DNA from: a virus
Length of the DNA stretch: 36,775 bases
Reading direction: 5' to 3' (one strand)
IMG/VR virus record: IMGVR_UViG_3300017917_000930
Coordinates: 1-36,775 of that record
In this document: piece after piece, positions 1-7,945 of the stretch
Position numbering within the stretch: the stretch's first letter is position 1
How the letters are laid out: each line of letters opens with the position of its first letter
Notes under the pieces: model-generated
Database searches by the model: none
The model's input: the letters and a program-made list of their open reading frames with translations, nothing else
Told to the model about the DNA's origin: nothing
Made by a program: the position numbers and the translations under genes

Positions 1-891
1 CCTATTCTCATGTGCACTACTACGCCAAAGCCAAAGCCCCTGATTATTGACCTAGTCAATCGTGACGGGGATGATGTCATCGTGACGAAGGCGTCGACTT
101 ACGACAACATGGATAATTTGGCTCCCACGTTCAAGAACCAGATTCTCCAGTACGAGGGTACGAATATCGGGCGTCAGGAGCTCTACGCTGAGATTATTGA
201 CCCAGAAGAGGCGGGCGTCATCAAGAGAACTATGTTCAAGCTTTGGCCTCACGACAAGAAGTTGCCGAAGTTCGAGTACGTGGTTCAAAGCTATGACTGT
301 GCGACATCCGATAAAAACTATAACGACCCGACAGCTTGCTCTGTTTGGGGTGTGTTCCGCCCGTCAGATGACAAGCCTATGTCTGTCATGCTGATTGATT
401 GCTGGTCAGAGCATATGCAATACCCAGATTTACGCCCTCGTGTGGTTGAAGAATCCAAGTCTATCTACGGGGACGAGGACGAATGGGGTCATGGCAAGAA
501 GGTCGACCTCGTTCTGGTTGAGGATAAGTCGGCTGGTATCTCCCTGATACAAGACCTGCAACGAGCTGGCGTACCTGCTCGTGCATACAACCCGGGTAAG
601 GTAGACAAGATGGGGCGCCTCAACGTGGTTGCTCCGATTATTGCCAGAGGGCGGGTATATCTACCAGAATCCATGCGTGGAGACGGAACTGTCCGTGACT
701 GGGCAGATGGGTTCGTCAATCAAGTTTGTGCCTTTCCAGAGGTGCGTCACGACGACTATGTGGATACAATGACGCAAGCGCTAAGAATTTTGCGTGATAT
801 GGGTTTTATTAATATTGACCCAATCCCAGATTCAGGCGATGATTACATTGACGAAACAAAACCACGTAGGGTCAATCCTTATGCCATCTAA
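1..891 (+). CDS. terL: Terminase large subunit, C-terminal part (truncated by window edge)
   Basis: The reading frame is open from base 1, so the start lies outside the window; the first ATG at 10 is internal. The N-terminal ATPase is missing except for its end: TTTPKP is the coupling-type motif after Walker B, followed by the ASTYDNMDNLAPTF segment typical of TerL. The RNase H-like nuclease that cuts concatemeric DNA during packaging is complete. Its three acidic motifs are visible: SYDCATSD near residue 97, LVEDKSAG near residue 172, and HDDYVDTMTQAL near residue 252 (numbering from base 1). The protein docks on the portal encoded at 7946. Unusually, two giant genes separate it from that portal. 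Its stop overlaps the start of the next gene by 11 bases, implying translational coupling. Confidence 0.95.
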   Translation, partial: PILMCTTTPKPKPLIIDLVNRDGDDVIVTKASTYDNMDNLAPTFKNQILQYEGTNIGRQELYAEIIDPEEAGVIKRTMFKLWPHDKKLPKFEYVVQSYDCATSDKNYNDPTACSVWGVFRPSDDKPMSVMLIDCWSEHMQYPDLRPRVVEESKSIYGDEDEWGHGKKVDLVLVEDKSAGISLIQDLQRAGVPARAYNPGKVDKMGRLNVVAPIIARGRVYLPESMRGDGTVRDWADGFVNQVCAFPEVRHDDYVDTMTQALRILRDMGFINIDPIPDSGDDYIDETKPRRVNPYAI

Positions 892-3800
892 ATTTGAAGA
901 TTACGGCTCTATCACACCTGTAGAACAAACCCTACGTGAGAAGACAGCTTCCAAGATTGCAGACATCCTCGGCTCAACACTAGCCAAAGGTAACAAATAC
1001 AAAGCGCAAAAGATTGCAGACACACTTGTCGGTGGTGAACAGTCTAACCTCCCGCTCGGCATGGGCGTGGCATCGATTACTCCCCTTGAGATACCGTTCG
1101 CTGTACAAGAAGGCGCCCGTGACTTCAAGGCTGGAGCAAAGAACATCAAAGAAGGTAACGCACTAGAGGGTGCGATGGATATCGGTTCTGGCGTGCTCAA
1201 CGTTGCAACTGCTTATCCTGCGGTCAAAGTAACGTCTAAAGCATTGAGCGGTTTAAGCGATAACTTAATCCAAGCGATTACTGGTAACCCAAGCGCAACG
1301 GGTGCGAAGGTGATTGATTACGCATCCCAGATGTCACCTGCTACCAAGATTGATATTGGGCCCAAAGCTAAGACGTGGAACAAATCATCCGCTGACATCT
1401 TCCAGAAGAACTACAAAGACTATCGTGCTCAGGGCATGACTCATGACCAAGCAAACAGACAAGCGTGGAAAGACTCACAGGTTGAGGGCAATCTAGGCGA
1501 AGCTGGTACATTGGGGACTCGATTCTTGCCCGGTCATGGTTTAGCTCAAGAGGTAACGGATAGAGGTTTCAAGACTGAGATGCGTCCGTACAAGGGCAAA
1601 GGCTTGCTCGATTTGTTCGACAAGCAATCCCAAGCTAAGTATGGAAAGAACTGGCGTGACTTGAGTGATAACCAGAAAAAAGCTATCCGTGACGAAGAGA
1701 TTAACTTCCGCCGTGTAAAGAATGTATCTCCACATCCTGAGTTGCTCAAAGCCTATCCAGAGATTGGTGAATATCCTGCTGAGATTAAGCGCAAGGCACG
1801 TGTTGAGGGTGGGTTCGCTCCACAGTCTAAGTACTACACAATATCGGGTCCATCAGCCGAAGAGCGAACATCAGGCGCCCTGCATGAGTTAGGTCACGCT
1901 GTACAGCATATTGAAGACTGGCCTACTGGTTCTTCTCCAAAGCTATACGACACAAAAGAATACGCAGACAAGCTCAAGAAGCTTCAAGACGAATACGAAG
2001 TCCTAGAGTACGCTTACCAGACACGCAAGAATGCTGACCGTGCTGGGGTATCTGTCGATGACTTACTTAAACAGCAAGACGCCGACATCGCTCATTTAAC
2101 TGGGGGCGCCCCACCTAATCTGAGCCCACGCATCCAAGAGATGATGGCTCGTGGTGATTTGCTCGCCAAGACTCAGCCAAGAGAAGAATTGCACGCTGAG
2201 TTTGCTAGATTGTCCCAAGAGCTAGACAGAACGCCTATGTCTCCGATGCAGGCGTATCGCCAGACGATGGGTGAAGGTCATGCTCGGATGATTGAAAACA
2301 GACGCAAGAACCTAACTGACGAAGCTCGTAAGAACAGGTTCCCAGAAGACAGCTACGACTTTGACTCGCCTGTGAATAAGTTGCGTTATGACGAGAACTT
2401 GCTTGATTCCCCTGTAGGTTATAAGTTCCCTGATGAACCACAAGGCATGTCTTTGGGTGGTATTGCTAAGGGTGCAAAGAGAGCGGTTCAGCGTAAAACT
2501 CCTGACATCATGAAGAAGGTCGGTAAGAGCAAGGCTGAGCTAGAAGCAGAGCTCCAAGCATTACGTGAGAAGGGTGCTGTTCGTCTGAAGGGTGAAGAGC
2601 CAACCAAAGAATTCGTCAACGTGGGCGCCTCTAAGAATCCTGCTGGTAAATCCAAGAAGCAGTTCGAAGAAGAGCAAGCCTATAAGCATGACATCGAGAA
2701 GACGTTTAAGTTTAAAGACCCGCAAGCTGTAAACGTCGAGCAGTTGCAAGGTGGCGTGTTAGTACCAATACCGGGTGACCGTACCCTAACTGGTGTAGAC
2801 ATCAAGTCTGTTGCAGGCGTTCCGCTTAGCTCACCCTCAACAATGTACGGGGGTCCACGCTACGGTCAGAAGAAGCTCCAAGAGGGAGCGGAAGACTTCT
2901 GGGCGTCTAATGTCTCAGCTGCCAAGGGCGCCCAAAACCGTGTCAAGTTAGCTGGTGAAAAGGGTGAGCCTGTATACGGAATGTACGTATCTATGGCTCC
3001 AGAATCTGGTCAGTTCGCCTTGCATAATGCAGACGCCTTGATTAAACAGCTCGACGCTATGAACCCAAGCAAGAAGCAAGTGCGTGAGTTCGATAAGTTG
3101 ATGCGTAACAGATTCCCAGATTTTGTGGGATTGAAAGACCCTGACCTCATGACTCAGCTACGCTCTGACTCAGAGATGCGCAAGTTCTTGGTTGACCGCA
3201 TGGAAAAGCCAACGATTAGCACAGCTCTAGACTTGCCAAGCGGATTAGCAACTCGTCATGCAATCACAGAACCAGCTCTACGTGATACGCCAACTGGTTT
3301 GACTGGTTACTCAGTCGGTCAGATGCGCCCAGATGTAGACTTAGCTTACGGTCAATACTACTTACATCCTACGTATGACACAAAGATACCGGGCAGGTTT
3401 ATGGGTGAAGCAGACATCCAGTTGCCTTGGGAATACTATTTCCCAGATGTAGCTAAGCGTATTGCTGAGTCACCAAAGCATGCAGAGCACGCCTTTGGCA
3501 CGTTCAAAGCGTCTAAAGAAGCTATCCAGCCTGTGACCCAAGAGATGGTCGACAACATCATGATGCTCAACGAGTTAGCTCGCAAAGGTATGAAAAATGG
3601 CGGTATCGTTGATGAGCAGATGTCCCAGCCAGAGATGCAGGCTCCTGACATGATGCCTCCGCTATTCAACCCATACACACAAATAGGGCTAGAAGAGAAG
3701 TTTGACGATGGCGCATCATTGCTTGAGATGGAAAAATTTTTAAGAAACCCAGAGATTATCCGACGCCCACTCGCACCAGTTCCAGAGATGACAGACGAGA

Positions 3801-4534
3801 TAACAGACTATCTGCGTGAGCGTTATGGCATGGAGTTGATTCGCCCTGAAGATAGACCAAGAAGTCCGGGGCTTGAAGACCTAACCCAGTTAAAGCATGG
3901 TGGATTGGTTCACATGTCTAACGGTGGTTTATCTGAAGAGATGGAAAGTGAATTCCCAAAATCAGAATCTTCAAGAATCAAAGCCCAGTTAGAGGACATG
4001 ATTCGTCGCAAGCGTTCAGAAGAAGAGCGTCAACCCTACAATCCGTTAGGCATTAATGAAGTTCGCATGCTAGATGCTATGACAGCTAAGTCTATGCCAG
4101 ATGAGTTAAAGCCTAACTTGATGCCTACCGTATATGGAACAATTGACGCCATGAATATGGCTGACCAAATGGCTAAGGCAAACAATGCACGCTTGCCTCA
4201 AGCAATAGCTTCTGGTCAGGGCGGTAGTAAATCAGGATTTGCCACAGGTATCATGAACATGCCAGTTGGCGATTCGACTGTGAGATTGACCGCATCCCCA
4301 TATCAATTTGGTAACAAGGCTGGTGTCGCCAACATAGGCGTTGGTGGAACAACTCCTGTAGGAAAAGGCTCGCTATCTGGTTTTTATGAATTTAATCCAG
4401 AGGTCGCTAAAGAAAGAAAAATGGGCGTGAGATATACGCTTCCATTTGCCCAAGGTGGTCTTGTTGATAGATGGGAAGCCTACGATAATCTAGCTGGTAA
4501 CGTTCAAAAAGAAATGGGCTCAGGCTATGTTTGA
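881..4534 (+). CDS. Giant polyvalent protein with HELGH metallopeptidase-like domain (1217 aa)
   Basis: The start is taken at ATG 881 (MPSKFEDYGSITP), preceded by TAGGG; the longer frame from 794 would lie deep inside terL. Residues about 170-500 resemble a large polyvalent protein-associated domain (I recall LPD23-like; not verified). They show HPELLKAYPEIGEY, then HELGHAVQHIEDWPTG at 335-350 with an HExxH zinc-peptidase signature, then REELHAEF near 434-441 and GEGHAR at 464-469 upstream of a basic helix. H438 or E440 could supply a third metal ligand (inference). A second globular region, about residues 595-895, has no family I recognise. The C-terminus holds GG motifs (MKNGGIV, LKHGGLVHMSNGGL, FAQGGLV) and acidic linkers. 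Polyvalent proteins are known as multidomain effectors carried by phages and conjugative elements into the new host. Placement between terL and portal suggests virion association. Substrate unknown. Confidence 0.8.
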   Translation: MPSKFEDYGSITPVEQTLREKTASKIADILGSTLAKGNKYKAQKIADTLVGGEQSNLPLGMGVASITPLEIPFAVQEGARDFKAGAKNIKEGNALEGAMDIGSGVLNVATAYPAVKVTSKALSGLSDNLIQAITGNPSATGAKVIDYASQMSPATKIDIGPKAKTWNKSSADIFQKNYKDYRAQGMTHDQANRQAWKDSQVEGNLGEAGTLGTRFLPGHGLAQEVTDRGFKTEMRPYKGKGLLDLFDKQSQAKYGKNWRDLSDNQKKAIRDEEINFRRVKNVSPHPELLKAYPEIGEYPAEIKRKARVEGGFAPQSKYYTISGPSAEERTSGALHELGHAVQHIEDWPTGSSPKLYDTKEYADKLKKLQDEYEVLEYAYQTRKNADRAGVSVDDLLKQQDADIAHLTGGAPPNLSPRIQEMMARGDLLAKTQPREELHAEFARLSQELDRTPMSPMQAYRQTMGEGHARMIENRRKNLTDEARKNRFPEDSYDFDSPVNKLRYDENLLDSPVGYKFPDEPQGMSLGGIAKGAKRAVQRKTPDIMKKVGKSKAELEAELQALREKGAVRLKGEEPTKEFVNVGASKNPAGKSKKQFEEEQAYKHDIEKTFKFKDPQAVNVEQLQGGVLVPIPGDRTLTGVDIKSVAGVPLSSPSTMYGGPRYGQKKLQEGAEDFWASNVSAAKGAQNRVKLAGEKGEPVYGMYVSMAPESGQFALHNADALIKQLDAMNPSKKQVREFDKLMRNRFPDFVGLKDPDLMTQLRSDSEMRKFLVDRMEKPTISTALDLPSGLATRHAITEPALRDTPTGLTGYSVGQMRPDVDLAYGQYYLHPTYDTKIPGRFMGEADIQLPWEYYFPDVAKRIAESPKHAEHAFGTFKASKEAIQPVTQEMVDNIMMLNELARKGMKNGGIVDEQMSQPEMQAPDMMPPLFNPYTQIGLEEKFDDGASLLEMEKFLRNPEIIRRPLAPVPEMTDEITDYLRERYGMELIRPEDRPRSPGLEDLTQLKHGGLVHMSNGGLSEEMESEFPKSESSRIKAQLEDMIRRKRSEEERQPYNPLGINEVRMLDAMTAKSMPDELKPNLMPTVYGTIDAMNMADQMAKANNARLPQAIASGQGGSKSGFATGIMNMPVGDSTVRLTASPYQFGNKAGVANIGVGGTTPVGKGSLSGFYEFNPEVAKERKMGVRYTLPFAQGGLVDRWEAYDNLAGNVQKEMGSGYV

Positions 4535-7500
4535 AGATGAAAATTTAGAACGCCCCTTTTTCGGTAACCCTAATCTAACTCGCCAAGGGCGAAAAGCTGG
4601 CGTAAAGCCAGAGGGTACTCAGGCGTCTGAGCGCATCATGGGCGTAGCTGAGCCAATAGCCACATTAGGTAGCGGTGTTCTTGGTTTCGTCCCAGCTATG
4701 GTTGAGGGTGTTGTAAGAGGCTCTCAATCTGGAGAAACAACCCAAGGCGGTTTAGCAAGAGCAAGGGAAGAAGCGTTCAAGAATGCCATGGAACGCTATA
4801 CCTACATGCCACAAACAGAGTTAGGTAAAGAGAACGTCGTTGCTATCGGTGAAGGCATCGAAAAGTTCATGGACGTGACTAAGCTTCCCCCAGTCATTCC
4901 ACAGTTGCAATCGTTTACTGGCGTCATGAAGGGTGTTCCAACTCAAGCAAGGGCTTTGCTCAGAGAGTCAAACATTGCTCCAGACGTTCCAACTGTTGTT
5001 AACTCATTAAAGAATTTGCCTGTTGGCGCATCGATTAAGCCATTGGATGAGCTAACCCCACCTAAGTCTGAGATTACGATGGAGTCAGTTCCGCCACAAA
5101 AGGCGTACGCTCCAGCCGATGAGCTAGGCTTTTATTCCAACATCGAGAAGGCGTCCCTTAATTTACAGCGTAAATCTGGTTCTGGTGACGCATTCCTAAA
5201 TGACATCATGAAACAACCCGGTGTCAATAAAGAAGAGCTAGAGTTCATGGGTTTGCAAGACTTCTTGAAGGGTCGCAAAGGAGTAACCCGTGAAGAGGTG
5301 CAAGACTTCGTCAAGAACAATCGCATCCAGTTTGAGGAAAAAGTTTTAGGCGGTAACCGCATGACAAGCAAGCAAGCGGTTCTAGCCCAAAAAGAATTTG
5401 ATGAGCTGGTAAACGGGGGCGCTGTAGACGATGCAACCGTTGCCAGAATGAACGAGTTGGCTGAAATTATTCAGGGTAATAGACAATCATTTAAAGCTCC
5501 AGAGTATGCAACTGTCGCAAGAACGCCGGGCGGTGATAACTACCGTGAGATTCTGATTAAGTTACCAGACACTTCATTAGAAAAGAAATACGACGATATA
5601 TCGATGGAGCTCTATGGGCGCCCTTGGAAAGAATTGGGTTCTGACTACCAAGGCTTTGTAAGACATGATTATGTATCTAGAATTGCTAGAGATTCTCGAT
5701 ATACAGGTCAGCACTTTAATAAAGAAAAAGATGTTTTAGTCCACATGCGTGTGGATGACCGTATCGATAAAGACAATAAAGTTGGCATGCTCTTGGATGA
5801 GATTCAGTCTGATTGGCATCAGGCTGGTCGAACTCAAGGATATCGCAAGGGCAAGACTACAGAGATTGACCGTCTCCAAGCTCAGATTGCTGACTTGCAA
5901 GCTCAATACAAAGAAGCGCAAAAGTCTAGACCTAACAACACTGGCTACGTTCTTTACGACAGCAAAGACAAGCATCGTTCTCAAGTGTTCAACACAAGAG
6001 AAGAGGCTCAAGCAGAGTTACAAAAAATCACTACGCCAGACAATCCTGTGCGTATTGTTAACAGTTATCGCACCAGTCCTGAGCTAGAAGCATGGGAGAG
6101 AAAATATGCCCCAATCCGCCGAGAATACGACGAAAAGTCACGCAGGCTTAGCGACTTAAGAGAAGAGCTTAAGTATGTAGAGGATGAGGATGGTGAGCCA
6201 ATCACCCCAGTTCCTAATGCTCCGTTCAAAGAGAATTACCATGAACTAGCAATGAAGCGTGCTTTGGTTGAGGGCGCTAAAGGTGATTATGACCGCATCT
6301 ATTTGCCAACTGGTGATGACTTGGTTAATCGTTATAAGCAAGCGCTTACCAAAGAAGTGGATGAGGTGCGCCTTAAGAAGTTGCCTAACGGTCGTTATGA
6401 CTTCGTAGCTACTAAGAATGGCAATCCTGTTGCTGGTGAAAAAGACATATCAGCTGGTCGTGTTCGTGAAATGTTAGGTAAGGCCGCTGAGGATTTAATT
6501 AAAAAAGCAGAAGGGCAAGTTGGCGGACAAGATGCCGTCATGAAAGCCCAAGACCTTCGTGTTGGTGGTGAGGGCATGCGCAAGTATTACGACGAAGTCT
6601 ACCCATCGTTTTTGAAGAAGTTCGCTAAGAAGTATGGCGGAACCATAGGAAAAACAGAGATTGAAACTGGAGCCCGCTCTTCTATTCTTGATGCTCTTTC
6701 AGATGCAGGCATGACGATTGATGAGTTCAATGCCTTGGATGCTGACGCCCAAACCGCTCTTTATCAAAAATACCAGAGAAAAAAGACTGTTCCTGTCTTC
6801 TATTACGAATTTAGCCCAGAAGCCAAGAAGAAGATTCTTGGTGGATTGCCTATGAAGAAGGGCGGTCGTGTACGCTTTTCTAATAACCCAGACGTCCAGA
6901 TGATGGAAACGTTTAGCAAGGGCGGAAGCGCTAAGCTTGGCATGAAAGGCTTGCTAGAAAAGATTCGTAATATGAGAGGTGGCTACGAAGCCCGTCGCTT
7001 TGAGAGAGCTTTAGACGAAGTGCCTAACCTTGAAAAGCAATACAACGAAGACGCTTTGTATGGCTTGTTCTCTGGGGATAATGCTAGAGGCATCATGACG
7101 ATGAGCCCTAAAGACTTTGAGAAGTTCGCTACTCCGATTAAAGATACGAGTGGCAGAGTCTATTCTCCAAAGCCCAACCTCGATATGACTCATCAGGAAT
7201 ACGTTAACTATTTGGCTGATGTTGCCAGAAACCAAGGTTTTGACAGTGTTCCATTCCTAGAGTTAAACGAGCAGTACTACAAAGGGTTATTGCCTTACGT
7301 GTCTGGTCATGAAGGGCGTCACAGAACCCGTGCTTTATCTAGCTTAGGTGATGAGAAGACGCTCGTCCAAATGCTTCCAAGGTCAGCTTTGCGTGAGTCC
7401 TATCCAAGACGCTCAAGAGAAGAGTATCTTGATGCGATTAAAGGAAAGATTGGTGAGCGTCCGCTTGTTATCCCTCAAGACCGCACCTATCCTAACCCAC

Positions 7501-7943
7501 GCAAGATGCCAATGACCGATGAGTTGGAGTCTGAGATGTATAACTTAAGATACAAATCAGGTTCTTTGACTGACGAAGAGTATCAGCGCTTAAATGACTT
7601 AGAGCTTATGCGAGATGCGCCTAAAGAATTGCCAGACTGGAAAGAGGCTAAACAATTGCCAGAACTCTATTCTGCTGGTGGTGCTGTTGCAAAAAGCGCT
7701 ATTGAGAAGATGAGAGAGATGCTGGCTAAGAAAGCTATCCAGCAAGACTTGTCTGGTGAGTCTAAGCGCATGGCTGAATACTTGCGTACTGGTAAGATGC
7801 CAGAAGCAAAAGCTGTTACCCCTGAAGAAATTGAAGCAGAATACTTGCGAAAGCAAAAAGAGGGGTCGCCACCGATGAAAAAAGGCGGTAAAGTTCACAT
7901 ATCAAAAAACCTAGACGCCATGCGTTTAGCCATTAAGAGGTAA
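4527..7943 (+). CDS. Second giant polyvalent protein with possible ParB-like domain (1138 aa)
   Basis: The ATG overlaps the previous stop by 8 bases with only a weak ribosome site, so translational coupling is likely. Residues about 60-180 hold hydrophobic Gly/Ala/Val stretches that could be membrane-active. Residues 201-780 match the long domain seen in phage polyvalent proteins: FYSNIEKASLNLQRKSGSGD, MLLDEIQSDWHQAGR (421-435), VPNAPFKENYHELAMKRAL (562-580), DYDRIYLPTGDD (587-598) and GMRKYYDEVYPSFLKKFAKK (from 683). A basic GG motif, MKKGGRV, closes the domain. Residues about 815-1000 form a second domain with GHEGRHRTR (927-935), reminiscent of the GxxR box of ParB/Srx-type folds; this assignment is tentative. 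The extreme C-terminus is MKKGGKVHISKNLDAMRLAI. Enzymatic activity is not evident. Like its neighbour it is probably carried in the virion and ejected (inference from size and position). Confidence 0.78.
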   Translation: MFEDENLERPFFGNPNLTRQGRKAGVKPEGTQASERIMGVAEPIATLGSGVLGFVPAMVEGVVRGSQSGETTQGGLARAREEAFKNAMERYTYMPQTELGKENVVAIGEGIEKFMDVTKLPPVIPQLQSFTGVMKGVPTQARALLRESNIAPDVPTVVNSLKNLPVGASIKPLDELTPPKSEITMESVPPQKAYAPADELGFYSNIEKASLNLQRKSGSGDAFLNDIMKQPGVNKEELEFMGLQDFLKGRKGVTREEVQDFVKNNRIQFEEKVLGGNRMTSKQAVLAQKEFDELVNGGAVDDATVARMNELAEIIQGNRQSFKAPEYATVARTPGGDNYREILIKLPDTSLEKKYDDISMELYGRPWKELGSDYQGFVRHDYVSRIARDSRYTGQHFNKEKDVLVHMRVDDRIDKDNKVGMLLDEIQSDWHQAGRTQGYRKGKTTEIDRLQAQIADLQAQYKEAQKSRPNNTGYVLYDSKDKHRSQVFNTREEAQAELQKITTPDNPVRIVNSYRTSPELEAWERKYAPIRREYDEKSRRLSDLREELKYVEDEDGEPITPVPNAPFKENYHELAMKRALVEGAKGDYDRIYLPTGDDLVNRYKQALTKEVDEVRLKKLPNGRYDFVATKNGNPVAGEKDISAGRVREMLGKAAEDLIKKAEGQVGGQDAVMKAQDLRVGGEGMRKYYDEVYPSFLKKFAKKYGGTIGKTEIETGARSSILDALSDAGMTIDEFNALDADAQTALYQKYQRKKTVPVFYYEFSPEAKKKILGGLPMKKGGRVRFSNNPDVQMMETFSKGGSAKLGMKGLLEKIRNMRGGYEARRFERALDEVPNLEKQYNEDALYGLFSGDNARGIMTMSPKDFEKFATPIKDTSGRVYSPKPNLDMTHQEYVNYLADVARNQGFDSVPFLELNEQYYKGLLPYVSGHEGRHRTRALSSLGDEKTLVQMLPRSALRESYPRRSREEYLDAIKGKIGERPLVIPQDRTYPNPRKMPMTDELESEMYNLRYKSGSLTDEEYQRLNDLELMRDAPKELPDWKEAKQLPELYSAGGAVAKSAIEKMREMLAKKAIQQDLSGESKRMAEYLRTGKMPEAKAVTPEEIEAEYLRKQKEGSPPMKKGGKVHISKNLDAMRLAIKR

Positions 7944-7945
7944 AC

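Noticed and set aside
794-880. Upstream extension of the first giant gene to ATG 794
   Set aside because: It reads out of frame through terL; ATG 881 has a TAGGG signal and a normal short overlap.
5749-6087. 112-codon + frame inside the second giant gene
   Set aside because: Fully contained in a conserved domain of the real gene; no start signal.
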